From NCBI GenBank assembly GCA_014338405.1, contig JTDE01000112.1:256365-320364 (forward strand): a stretch of 64,000 nt of DNA, read 5' to 3'. The stretch's first letter is position 1; every line of letters starts with the position of its first letter. Positions 40,395-52,200 of this stretch are shown piece after piece. The notes under the pieces are model-generated. The model did not search any database. It was given only the letters and a program-made list of their open reading frames with translations, and was not told the origin of the DNA. Made by a program: the position numbers and the translations under genes. This DNA is from Paragonimus skrjabini miyazakii (taxonomy: Eukaryota; Platyhelminthes; Trematoda; Plagiorchiida; Troglotrematidae).

Positions 40395-43300
40395 TTAACC
40401 AAATCCCCGACTACTCATTAGTAACCGTTTTGTTTGTCCATAATTACGCCACTCGCTTTGTTATTACCTACGTTTGAATGCGCTGACATCACCTCAAGTG
40501 TGTGGCGTGTTATATAATATGGTTTTCCAGTAGACGAAACTTGAGCCTACCATGCGCGACGAACATCGTGCTGGTGCATGCAAGCTAATTTTGAACCCAC
40601 CAGATTACGTGCTCTTTTGTTATGGTGTTCAGGGATTAAGTAGTTCTGTCTATGTAACTATATTCGTAGGTAAAATTGTGTGTGTGCGTTATATGATCTG
40701 ATAACGGCATTTGAGTTGTTAATAATTACAAACGTAATCAGCATATCAAGTCAGGGATCCACGACTGGTCGTCATTACGCTTCGCACATAATCGTACTAT
40801 CACACTTCATGTGTCGTCAGACTTGTATGCCAAATTCTTGGTTACCTTTTCAGTCAAGTAATCTTGTTCATTGATTTGCTATGATGTTTTTCAGGAATCT
40901 TTTCATTTGCAGGACCACTTTTTGTATTAAAAGTTCTGGTGCAAAAATTCAGTTAAATAGGTTCGTTTCACACTAATGAACGGTGTTTTCGTCACACTAT
41001 ACGTTTTTTTCTAAGGTTTAGAAATAGTAAAATACGTGGAAATGTATCAGGACATACTGTCTTTCTCAAATAACCGCGTGGTAATAGTTTGTTAGTTTAT
41101 TTCATAGAAGGAATGTTTATGTTTTACGTACTATCCTGTAATCATAAGGGATACTAAATAGATGCGAAAAAGAATGTTCAACAAGCTACCTCTACCTGGA
41201 ACAAATCAGAGTACTGTTCGTTCAGTATGGCTGGTTAAGGACTTGTGCACCTCAACAAAGAAACACATCAGTAACACATTCTGTAACTAAGTGATTCTGT
41301 TACAACGTTAAAAAATAAAAAAGTAAAGAGAATTTATAAAAAAAATGTTTGCTAAAAACTTCTCAACAAATTAAATGAAACCCTGACTATGTGAATTTGC
41401 GTATTGTGAAAGCTAATCTTATACTATCGAGTACTTTACGTATAGCGATAATATCAAAATGCGATGAGGCAGACAAACGCAATCATATTTTAATGTGACT
41501 TTTTATTCTCAAGTAAACACTGGGTCGTTACTATTTGGAGACGCTTTGAGGATATAGTTCCGAACTCACAGGAATACGTTGCAACCTACCGCTACGTTAT
41601 CAGTCCTAAAACCAACTATTTTATGAAAAATGATTGGTCATCTGAAAACAGCATTTCGTTAATAATCAACATTTGCTGTTGTGTGCAATGTCCCACTCAA
41701 AAATGAATACAGGATTTCAGAGGTTGAATATAAAAGGAAGTTATTGAACGATCTCTCCTAGTTTCAGACTATTTTAGAGAGGAATCCATCAATGAACAAA
41801 GAAGATCTTAATCGGTGCGATAACGATGACAGATAATTCTTTCATTCTGTGGTTCATTTTCAGCAACTGTGAGCAATACTATTTTCGAACGATGAAGATA
41901 CGGACAACATTACGTTATTACGATATTTAACATAAATTAGAAACTGAGTACCAGACATAGTGTATTCTCGAAATGCTCATTATGGCTGCACTATGATGGT
42001 ATCAAAAGATAGAAGTCGAAATACGATTTATTTGGTTTGGTCAGACAAGATCACTATCAACTAGGATACACAACTACCTTGTGTGTCCTCGCGTCTACGA
42101 ATTGATAACTGTAACGGAAAGGGGTGAATAAAAGTGAAGACTGCTTCCCATCCGTCGGTAGCCACTGGTTTACTGAAACGTTATTACAGTATATTGATAG
42201 GACAGGCGAATTCAACTCGGAGCATCAATTATCCTCGTATCGAAAGGAAAAGATTGCTGGGAAACGTTGGCAACTATATTGTGTTAGCTGGACATATCTT
42301 TATTTGTGTTCGAGATTAGGCGAGTAATATTTCAGCGGAATAAATTGATGTTCATGCAGTAACTACGAACTGGAGTTAAGCAAAACTGATGTATATTTTG
42401 TTAATAGAATGCTATCTTATCACCGCTTATATCACCAAGTTGTTCTGGCTCACAGAAGAGCCCAAACTCAAAGACGATGTAGTAGTGGATAAACTAACTC
42501 ATTTGCCTCTCATCTACTGAATTAAATATAACTTACAAAATGAAACGAATGTTGGCATCTAATTTGAATATCAACCATGGTTTTACACTGGAAATATCCT
42601 AAAATACTGAAGTGGAAAGTATCCAAAAATAATCATAATTATCTAAATAACTCAAATCTACGGAGTTACTTTATAAGCGGGCAGTCTAAGGTGATTATCT
42701 TCATTGAGGGTTGTTACAAGTAAATAGAGAAAAAACCTGCTGTATCATACCATATTCACATGACGACTCATGGAACGAGACTTTCGTAACAGTATATACA
42801 ACATTATATACGACAGTGATTATCCTGCTTATGATATAAAACATAGCACATAAAGCAATAAAAAGTACACTGTCAAGTTGGCAGGATAGGGCATGCTCGA
42901 CAATCACGTTACTCACAGCAATTCATCAGAGAGAAAAATACAGAATGATAACCCCGGAATACTCAGTAAGACATAAACAGAATGGATGTAAGTAAACGAA
43001 ATATAATGAGCCAGCTTAGTGTTGTCAGTCTCGCCGTCGAGCTGACTATAACTTTCATTAAGTGATACTTGCTAGTTTTTTATACATGATCACACCGGTC
43101 ACCTGCTGTCTGCTGCGACAATGACGTTAGGACGCTGACTTAGGTCACATCATATATTGGTTCTCAAGATCGAATGTAACTGAACTAATTTACTTCCGGT
43201 ATGTCCACCAGTAGTGTATGTCTTTCTGGCACAGTCACATGGCCATTACAATAAAATTTTGAAACTATTGTTTTACGTTTACACCTACTGTTCATAAGTA

Positions 43301-43785
43301 AATCAAGATTAGCTGAACATCATTAAATGGGTTGGAACCGTCTAATTTCGATCAGGAAATGACATTTTCAAATCCGAATTTCAAGGAATTTTCTTCCCAA
43401 AATATGGAACTAAAAAATGTTACCGTTAACCCATCACTCCAAACATCATGACAGTGTAGACATAGCTTTGGGTAGCGTTGTCAGTGCATTATCATTGCGT
43501 AAAAAAACATCGGCAATAATGCTGCTTTTGCCATACGGAGTCTGACTCCCACATAGACTGTGAAGGAGTTCCACATGCACGGACATTGCGGTATGTTGCA
43601 CGTTTATCGTACGCCTAATTAGGATGCACCTCCGTGTGAATGTACGGGTTCTGACTTGGATCTGAAACGCAATTACAAGTAGCATCTTAAACCTACACAA
43701 AATTATCATTAAGTGATTCATATTAAACCACCATGTAACGTGTGAAAATCAATGGAAAGGTTAAACATTCATCCCTACTTATTCA
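40395..43785. other. No supported gene
   Basis: AT-rich with short frames only. At 42124-42327 two frames are open at once, but neither is recognisable. No repeat noticed. Confidence 0.45.
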
Positions 43786-43790
43786 GAATG

Positions 43791-43808
43791 ATATATATAT
43801 ATATATAT
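43791..43808. repeat. (AT)9 microsatellite
   Basis: Perfect alternating AT run. Confidence 0.95.
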
Positions 43809-43859
43809 GTAACCGGCCATTCCTTTTCAAACCGCGACCTTATGATCGTCATCATCATC

Positions 43860-44740
43860 ACAACGGCCTTGAACCTGACTAGAATGTAACGTGGCTGGTG
43901 CCGCCACCCACCTCAACAGTGATGTGGAATATCCTAGAAGGAACGTTACTAAAAAAATGGAAAATTATTTAAAAAAGGCTGATCGGAAGAACTAAACATT
44001 GTATATGGCACATCACTATCTAGGATAGCGTTTCTAATTGGCGATTTTGGTGATCACGAGAACCCCAGCCACGCAGTTAACAACTGCCCACTTTGTGTAA
44101 TGGAATAGTCAGGGTCTCCACATTTCGTGACGACGTTGTAGCCTGACCACCAGGCGGCTTTACTCAACTATTGGTTGTATATAATACGCTGTACACTAAG
44201 CGTTCACCAGGCATGTCGAGTACATGACTTAAACATCGCTGGCTGCGCACCGCGATTAACTCATCAGTTGATCACGCATCCAGAGTGTTCCGGAATACGC
44301 GACGGCGATATCTCACCAGCAATATTACAACCTGACGAGTTGGCCTTATCCGAGTATTTGAAGACCTCTGCAGTCTCAAGTGGAACACGCAATAATGTAG
44401 AGATGGGAATGCCTCAGTGTTGAAAAACTTTGCCATTTGAAGGTGTGAACCTCACTCCACATGAACCAGCCCGAGCATCCACACTGTTCAGCACGGTCTG
44501 CATGTCTTCAGCACAAGGGTTCAGTAAAAAAAAATAAGCCGCATACCCCAGGGTGGTCAACCTAGCGATAGGACGAAGCATGGGGATCATACTGTAGTGT
44601 GGTCAAGATCATATGTCTTGACCGGCTTCCTGTGGCATATGACCGAAATGCCACGCTTACACCTCCGTTACAGAGCTGCCTTCACATGGATGCAACGTAG
44701 TAGCCTCGACCAACTCACAGCTTGCCAACGCCAATGTAGG
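43860..44740. other. Unclassified GC-richer stretch next to the SINE cluster
   Basis: Base composition is clearly less AT-rich than the surroundings, and an 82-codon plus-strand frame lies at 44175-44423. Its product is not recognised. Given the neighbouring repeats it is probably decayed mobile DNA. Confidence 0.4.
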
Positions 44741-44960
44741 AGAGCCCAACTGTGAAAAAACTGGACTTCGGCTGGATTCGAACCAGCAGCAGAAACAACA
44801 TGCCCAAACGTGTCAAAAGCTCAGAAATTTCGCAGTTGGACCTAGTTACCCACCCAACTAACTGTGTAATCCACCGAATGATCCAGCCGACTGACTGCCC
44901 AAGCAGGATTTCTCGATCAGTTCACTCTGAAATCCACCAACATCACCGATGAGCATTGAC
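44741..44960 (-). mobile_element. tRNA-derived SINE-like repeat, copy 1 (A box deleted)
   Basis: This is a minus-strand copy of the repeat at 45053-45316. The pol III B box GGTTCGAATCC lies at 44784-44774 (minus) inside the T-arm-like GCTGG...CCAGC. About 30 bp holding the A box (the TAGCTCAGCTGG region of the other copy) are missing between the CAAACGTG and AGAAATTTC blocks. Without an A box it should not be transcribed by pol III from its own promoter. Confidence 0.75.
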
Positions 44961-45043
44961 CTTGAGTTACAGACAAGTAGTTTGACAAATTTGATCACTT
45001 ATAAGAGACCCAATTGCGAAAAATCTGGACTTCGGCTGGATTC
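44961..45043 (-). mobile_element. tRNA-derived SINE-like repeat, truncated tail joined head-to-tail to copy 1
   Basis: On the minus strand this segment begins inside the B-box region (GAATCCAGCC), runs through the tail TCCAGATTTTTCGCAATTGG and leads straight into the head of copy 1. The two minus-strand units therefore form a partial head-to-tail dimer. Confidence 0.7.
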
Positions 45044-45052
45044 AGTAGTTCA

Positions 45053-45316
45053 GTGTCAATGCTCATCGGTGGCGTTGGTGGATTCCAGCGCGAACTGATC
45101 GAGAAATCCTGATTGGGCAGTCAGTCGGCTGGATAATTTGATGGATTCCACATGTCACCGTTGGTTGGGTGGGTAACTAGGTCCAACTGTGAAATTTCTA
45201 AGCTTCCGGCGTAGCTTCGTAGCTCAGCTGGTAGGGCATTTGCCACGTTTGGGCATGTTGTTTCTACCGCTGGTTCGAATCCAGCCAAAGTCCAGATTTT
45301 TCGCAATTGGGTCTCT
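45053..45316 (+). mobile_element. tRNA-derived SINE-like repeat, copy 2 (A and B boxes present)
   Basis: A plus-strand copy of about 260 bp. The A-box-like TAGCTCAGCTGG is at 45220-45231 and the B box GGTTCGAATCC at 45272-45282, about 40 bp apart as in tRNA genes. The T arm GCTGG/CCAGC and a D-arm-like part are present, and TGCC...GGCA could be an anticodon stem. The acceptor stem does not pair well and the variable region is too long, so this is a tRNA-derived repeat and not a functional tRNA. It faces copy 1, forming an inverted pair, and a third relic is at 54485. Confidence 0.75.
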
Positions 45317-45357
45317 TCTAAATTAGCAAGTCTGCCAAACTACTTAGCAGCAAAATC

Positions 45358-45425
45358 AACACCAATGTAGTCACTGTCCCATCCACATGCACACGAATAC
45401 GCACACGCACACACGCTCGCACGCG
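45358..45425. repeat. CA-rich low-complexity tract
   Basis: Degenerate repeats of CACA and CACG motifs, interrupted by GAATA units. Confidence 0.7.
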
Positions 45426-45667
45426 AATACAGCAACACACATAACCAACCTCATCTCGGTGATAAGCCTGTGACACGTGATTCAATACGGCGTCTTCGCC
45501 GGAGCTGACAAGACAACGGGACCGCCCGCTGATACTACTTACAGTGTATTGTAATTAGGAAACAAGCACCTCAGCTGGTGAGCTTGACGTGACACTTTTG
45601 CTCTTTAAAACTTCGACTAGTGAGACTTACATATTCTTTTCGAACAGTATATGTCTATTTACAGAGC

Positions 45668-45688
45668 TATATATATATATATATATAT
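45668..45688. repeat. (TA)n microsatellite at the 5' boundary of a PLE
   Basis: A perfect TA run lies directly before the first recognisable PLE sequence at about 45690. Confidence 0.9.
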
Positions 45689-45689
45689 T

Positions 45690-47840
45690 CCAACCTTGCA
45701 GGCTCCGTTCGTGAGCAACTATTCTTCCTACATAATTGCATTCGTCATAATGTGTGCCCTAGGAGCGTTACATGCAAGCCGCCAATTCAAGCAGAACGTG
45801 TTAGGATTATCATCAGTAGTTACCAGAAACAAATGCACCGTGAACTTGTTAACGATGCACACGGTCGTCTGATACGATACAGAAGCGAGTGCGAAAAACC
45901 CCAACAAGCAGCTATGGAATCAATCGGTTCCGAATGACTCAACAAGACTGCAGAAGCCATAAAACTTTCAACAAACTCTAGCAGAATATAACAAAAGCTC
46001 GACTAAATCCAAATCTCAGTGCCTCAATCTGCCCAAGAAACAAAACACCAAACCTATCAGACCATCACTTGAAATTCGATGTAAAGAGTACTCTGCTAAA
46101 ATGTCCAAAATTAAATTATATTGACGGATTCACAACAGAATTCATCGCATCTTTTCAGTCAGGACTGAAACACAATGGTCTGGATGAGCAAATGCAGCGG
46201 TCTGTCAGGTCAAAGATGTGTCAACAGCTGACCGATCGAAGGTCAACAAATAGTTTAACAACTGAAAATAAAACGCTGAGTACACTTAGGAAGAACAACC
46301 ACTGACAACGGCAACGCCGTAGCCGTAGTGAACAGGAAAGATTATAAAGTCAGGTTGAACGATTTTCTAAAAGTCTCCGAAACACATGAACATGTCACAA
46401 GAGAACCTACCTATAGTCTAAGCGCTGGAATCATTTAAACCGCGGCAGTTCTCAAGAAAAAGAAGTCACTGACGAAAGAATAAGCTAGAAACCATAGACC
46501 TACCAAGGGATCAGTGCCACAACTATACGGGCTAGCAATGTTCCACAAGGATCAGGTACTATTGAAACCAATCGTTACGCTCAGGAGAGCCCTGAAATAT
46601 CAATTGGCGAAGTTCCTCTATCATATTCTCCGACCACGTTTATCGCGACAATCATGACGCAAACAGTTCGACTGACTTCGTGAAACATATTAAGGGCCCA
46701 GAGTTGGAAGAAGACAATGCACTTGTTTCATTCGATGTTAGGTCGCTTTTCACTAACATGCCGAAGAAACTTGCAATAGAAAGTTTTAAGCTCCCAATAA
46801 ATGAGGACGATAGCCTTCGCAATAGGAAAAATCTTTCTCTGAAAGAATTGATTCAGTTTGTGAAGCTTTGCATGGAGACTTGCTTACAAGTTGACGGCCC
46901 AGTCTACCTGCAGAAGAGAGGCACACCAATGGGCTCACTTATATCACGATTACTTGCAGACGCCGCAATGAATTACTTCGACTGTGATGTCTTTCAGACA
47001 TTCATACCCACAGTGTGGCTTCGGTATGTGGATTACACATTTGTTGTTTTATCTCGGACTCAGCTTGCTCTGTTTCACAGTTGTTTGAATAACATAATAG
47101 ATGGAATAACCTCTACACGCGAAGAGGAAGAAAATTCACGCCTGACCTTTTTCGATGTATCGGTGATAAGAAGATCTGTTGGTAAGGCTGAAGCTACTGT
47201 CTATCGTAAGCCGACAACAACTAATGTCATTCCCAGGTTCGTTAGCAATCATCCAGCCTGTCAACTTAAAGGCTACGTGCGAACACTATTTCGACGTGCA
47301 GACACACGCTGTAGCTCATCTGAAATTAGAAAACAAGAACGAGAGCAACTGTTCAAACTACTCACTTCCAATGGGTACCCCAGTAGCTTTATAAAGGCAA
47401 CTATCAGAAGTTTCACAAGGACTGAACGTACAGAACCCGAAACGCGAATGACAGTGCCATGTATTCGTAGCACATCTGAGGCAGCACAAAGGATGCACCA
47501 ACCACTGGGTATCCATATATCACACAAGCTAAACTCAACACTCCGTTCAGTTTTGGTGAACGCTAAGGTTCGTGTAGAACCACGCGAACTGTCTGGTGTG
47601 GTCTACACGATTCCATGTATCCGGGGTGGCCAACAATATGCGGAAGAGACAGGCAAACGACTGCGCACAAGCGCACACCAACACCAATTAGCGATGCGAC
47701 GAGCCGACCGTAGATCACAAATGTGGCATCACTGTGCAGACAGAGGTGACAATATCAACAGAGATTATGCTAAAGTGGCTGCAAGGGCCAAATTGAAAGA
47801 GGAACGGCTTGTGCACCTTTCAGAATGTCATCTGTGAAAA
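45690..47840 (+). mobile_element. Penelope-like retroelement, copy 2
   Basis: A plus-strand PLE with a decayed N-terminal part and a well-preserved C-terminal frame. Early pieces are LFFLHNCIRHNVCP near 45720, the block NRKDYKVRLNDFLKV near 46340, and LYGLAMFHKD with LKPIVTLRRALKYQLAKFL near 46520-46610. These match the N-terminal region, the pre-RT motif and the RT fingers, in separate frames. From 46680 a single frame covers the RT palm, thumb and GIY-YIG. The 3' end lies within 100 bp of the RTE-like copy at 47930, which points the other way. No hammerhead core was found at either end. Confidence 0.9.
46680..47837 (+). pseudogene. PLE copy 2, reverse transcriptase palm, thumb and GIY-YIG (385-codon open frame)
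   Basis: This is the longest open frame in the window. Motif A SFDVRSLFTNMP is near residue 18-29 with its catalytic Asp. QKRGTPMGSLISRLLADAAM (about 79-98) is the next palm block. Motif C reads LRYVDYTFVVL (about 119-129), where the usual form is YVDD, so the second Asp is Tyr. The thumb has LTFFDVSVIRR, TVYRKPTTTNV, GYVRTLFRRADTRC and NGYPSSFI. The GIY-YIG domain begins GVVYTIPC near residue 306; the YIG strand is YAE, while ETGKRLRTS keeps the helix Arg and KEERLVHLSE keeps a Glu. The start codon is only the first in-frame one; the true protein began upstream. Intact length but altered active sites suggest it is recently dead. Confidence 0.9.
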
Positions 47841-47929
47841 AACTGAAAAAAAGAAGGAGATCAGACACCTTGCCGAACACCACTAGAAGTGAATTACGCC
47901 TGGGAAGGTTGTTCACAAATTCATACCCT

Positions 47930-49215
47930 ATTTGTTGACTGAACCTACAGCAATCTCAACAGATTCACGTGTTTCCCTGGTGCGGCTTCGCGAAGAAGAA
48001 AGTTCCGGAGCAACTGAATCAAAGCAGCCCTCAGGTTTGAAATCACCACTGCCCTCGGCTGTCTATATGAATGCCGATGTCCCAAGGTCAATCGCCAGAT
48101 GAAAATGGATTCAACACATCCACGACCTGACAGGAACCCGTGTCTGTTCTTCAAGTATTTGGCTTCCTCTGAACATAATCAGTCGACGTAATGAAACGCC
48201 GGCGATTAAGTGTGGGGTTTTACTACATACTTTGGGTCCCCTTGTTGGAGGCGGGTGTTATTGCTGATAAGTGTCATCTACGAAGTACCCTCTCGTCAGT
48301 TTGTCAAACCGTCCGAAAGAGCTCCACCAGTTGTGATAGCAACTCCTCCCCATCATCCTTGAAAAAAAAGGCCTGATCCAAGAGCTTTATTATGTTTTAG
48401 CACTTAAGTTTCAATGCAACTTCTGCCTCCGGCAGAGGGCCGTCAAGAACGCAACAGCTGACCACTCGGGTCCCATCGTCTACATGATCTAGTTGGGGCC
48501 ATCGGGACTGTCCCTCAAAAATGTTCAACCCACTTGTCAAGTTGGTGCGATTGGCTAGCGACAAGTAAACTTTCTTTTTCACATATGGTCTCACTTACAC
48601 ATGTTCGACGACCAGTACAACCAGGGATCATGCAGAAGGGCTTTCTGTTGTTCTCCTGTAAGTAGGTTCATATGATTTATTTCGACTGTTTCATCAAATG
48701 ATGTTAAAACCCTATGTACAAGCTTTCAGTTAGCTTGTGTTTTAGTTCTCCACGATCATATTCAGAGCCAGGTGGAAGCGAAAGACGCTTGCTAATGAGA
48801 TCTATCGACATGACAGAAATCCAGTTTTGCCGCAGCTGCACGGCTCATTTAAAACATACCCTTTTACAGCCAATTTTCATAGCTACCGCGACTCCCCTGG
48901 TATGATGGTGGCAGAGTGTGCAGTCTGTTTCAGAAGACTGAGGGCAACATCGAGTGCATCTTTGATAACATCCGAACAGTTATCCGTTGGAGCACAATGA
49001 ATATGTAACGTGTTTTATGATTTAGGTGGACAGATTTCAACCAATTTACTGAGTCTGACAGCACGCAAGCGACTGCTAACTGAAACGCAATACAGCAAAC
49101 TTAGCCTTGTTCCAGAACTCAGTGGCACTTCCAATCCAGTTTGACCGCGAGATTCAGTTCCAGCGTCACTACAGACCCTAAGAGAGAAACTCTTGAGTCA
49201 ACTGCTATTCTTATA
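47930..49215 (-). mobile_element. RTE-like non-LTR retrotransposon, copy 2 (internal deletion)
   Basis: A second minus-strand copy of the element at 1-1720. The region 48420-48900 aligns with the start of the window to about 430, and 48905-49200 aligns with about 955-1235. Roughly 500 bp between (endonuclease C-terminal part) is therefore deleted near 48900. Downstream, minus-strand frames continue into the RT: FEGQSRWPQLDHVDDG near 48500, and at 48154-47945 GFLSGRGCVESIFIWRLTLG with HRHSYRQPRAVVISNLRAAL, the fingers/palm entry of RTE RTs. The catalytic YxDD part is absent; the element stops at about 47930 facing PLE copy 2. LINE copies are normally 5' truncated, so this loss of the 3' part is a later rearrangement. 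Confidence 0.85.
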
Positions 49216-49219
49216 TAAT

Positions 49220-52200
49220 TATGGAGTGAAACAGAACAGTGTGTAATTCCACGTTTTTGGCTAATCCGTCGAAAACAAAGAGCACTGAACATAATCCTTT
49301 CTTAATATATAGGTCCTTTTTTGAAAAACTGATCGCACAAGTCAGCTGGGCTTTTTCTGGTCGCAACAGACCATTTCAGAATGTGATATTTGTCATCGGC
49401 AGTAGCACCGTTGTTTTCTCTACTGAAAGCAAACTATTTTCATATTGATCATGCTGTCGCTTACTCGATCTTCCCAAAATACAATCCGATTTTGCTAGTT
49501 ACATGTCGACAATCACATACCGGTTTTATTCTCATGCTAATCACACGCCTATCACTGACGATAGTGTGCAATGTGAATTCACACAATAATGTTTACCTTT
49601 TACCTATTACGTTCATCGAGGCTGATAGGGACCCGATGTTTCAAATTTTACATCAGGAAATAACTCAACAGGAACCTACTCTGGCACTTCACGGCACTAC
49701 CGAACAGGATATGGCTACAGAATACAAACAAACTCTCAATCTTGAAAGATATTTCGAAAATTGCTCGCACGCCCCAAATAATAAACTACTTCCAACTATT
49801 CATGCACTGTCACAAGTCCGTTTTGCGAAATACACTCGCGATGCTGATTATCACCAGCAATAAGCCATGCATTTATACGAAACAGTTATCTGTGTTACTG
49901 CACGTATGCATGCAATCAAACATTAAGTCAGAAGGTCAATAAGATAAGAATAAATCTGGGGGATCGAACACCAGCAGGTGCAACGCAGTTCATACATGAT
50001 GAACTGTACAGAAAAGATACAGAAGTTGAAGCTACACTCGACAACAACCCAATAAACGAGATGGTTACAGTAGAACGCGTAGGAACAAAACACTCCTTAA
50101 CTGTAATGATGTCGGAGTTCAACACCTCAAAGCAACCACCATATGACGGACACATAAGTCCTGTAGGCTACTCTACTAATCAGTTCCAGTCGGGTGCCAT
50201 CAGTGTTACACTTATACTGCCATAATGTGTCAGCAATATTCCCCTTAGCAACAATATGACAGCATCCATTTTGAGTAACAAACAACTGAATACAATTTGG
50301 ACATGGTGGACCGAATCTGCACGAAGTTCTCAAACACAGTCGACAGGAAACGTATCGACCACTCATTTTGTTACGTTGTTATCAGGCTGATATTTTGATC
50401 CAACTTTATCTGGTAGATTCAAGTCGAGTACTTTGCAAATTATATCAGCATCATCAGTCAGACGAGCACTGTTCGATGGACTTTCATACCGGTGGTCCAG
50501 ACGTGCACTAATCATTATGTGTGAAGGTCCACTGTCTCCTACCCGTCACTTACTATTTGCGCTGTCTACGTCACGCAGGCGGAGTTGAACAGTCAAGTGC
50601 ATGATGCTGGGAGATAATGTCACTCAAACAAATGTAACTGAGCAGACTGCTAACGGTCAGAAAACTCTGAATTTTTGTAGATTTTATCACGCACTACATC
50701 GTGGATACCAACCGAATTGCAAAACTAACAAATTTTTCTAGGGATGGTGATACACGAATATTACAGTTAATTCCCATTGACGTGATAAGCCCTTTCATTC
50801 TCATATCAGCATGAAAATATGGTACTGTGTAGATTGAAAAACGTACAGATAAGTAACATAAAATCTAGATGAAATCATTTGTTCATGAGAGTTAAACATT
50901 TTTTTCAAAACAACTTTCATACAGGTGACGTGAACTATTTCTCCAAGTCTCATTTGTTCAGTGATATTGGTCCATACACAGCTGCATTTACAGAATCGAT
51001 GAAAGTTGCTCCCTCTTCTGCCCAATTCTGGTTAATTTCACTATGTTTTGTGGGATATTGAGGTTGTTGTCCTTGTGATGCGGTACTTTGCAGTATTTTG
51101 CGGTATTTTGTCAGTTATGCAGGGAAGCATCGATAATACTTTCTTACAAACTGTTGAGGTCACTCGGAAGCTGAATTGCAATGACTATTTGCACTTGACA
51201 AGCAAACATTTCAAAAGAAATGTTGGAGGAGGATGCAATAGGAAAAAACACTACTTTCTACCGAACAGCCAATGAAATAAACATCTCGAAAGTGATCCAT
51301 GATAGTCAGAAAATCCCGTTCCGATCATGATTGTCTTTTACCAAAACACAAGACACCAGAAAGCATGAAGGACACTGAACAACTTCACACATTTCTAAGG
51401 ATATTTAAGTAGCAATCAAACAGTTGTGAGTGGTTGTATTTATCTGCTGACGATTTGTTCTACCACAACTCCACCTATAATGCGTTCTTCAATAAATGCA
51501 TAACTTCCGGAGTGATGTCCATTACCAGACAGGACAGAAAGCAACGGCGCAGAGCAGTACGCCCGTAAGCTAGTTGAGCAAAGGTCTGTGTTCATATTTC
51601 GTAATTTAATCTTTGTATTTGCCGATTTTTTCCGGGTATTCTGTAAGTCGATGATAATAAGTGTCGATCTGAGGCCATAAACCTTTCTCCGTTAGCTGAA
51701 TGTTACTTGTTAATGTGTCCTTATACTCGAATCCGTTTACTTGTCAGAGGCCTTTTGTTAGTCTCATGTTACATGTTAAAGCGCATGTGCATTCAGCTGG
51801 ATTCATCGAGACGTTGAAATGTTTCTCTATTGTAAACCGGTCGCGTCACCTCTTCGTAGACTTAGGTGGATGGAGTTTGTACAAACTAATGCGCTTGTCA
51901 TATTACAATTCGAAACGTAGATATGGCTGCCATTTATGTCATACCGACAAATTCGGAGATATTCAATCTTCAACTCTTCTTTATTTGCTTAAAAGATCCA
52001 ATCCATCTCTATAAAATGGGAAAAACAGTTTTCATGAGACGGACTTCACGGAAAACCGTTCAAATCAAAAAACCGTCTGAAGAACATGGTAGACACTGTA
52101 AACTTTTAATTAATCTTAGTTTGTAGTGCACTTTCATCAGATCAATGCATATCAAGTCGTTGATTTTAACTGGTAACAGAAACTTGCCAAGTTAACTAAC

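Noticed and set aside
45205..45300. Functional tRNA gene
   Set aside because: A and B boxes are good but the acceptor stem does not pair and the variable region is too long; related copies show it is a repeat.
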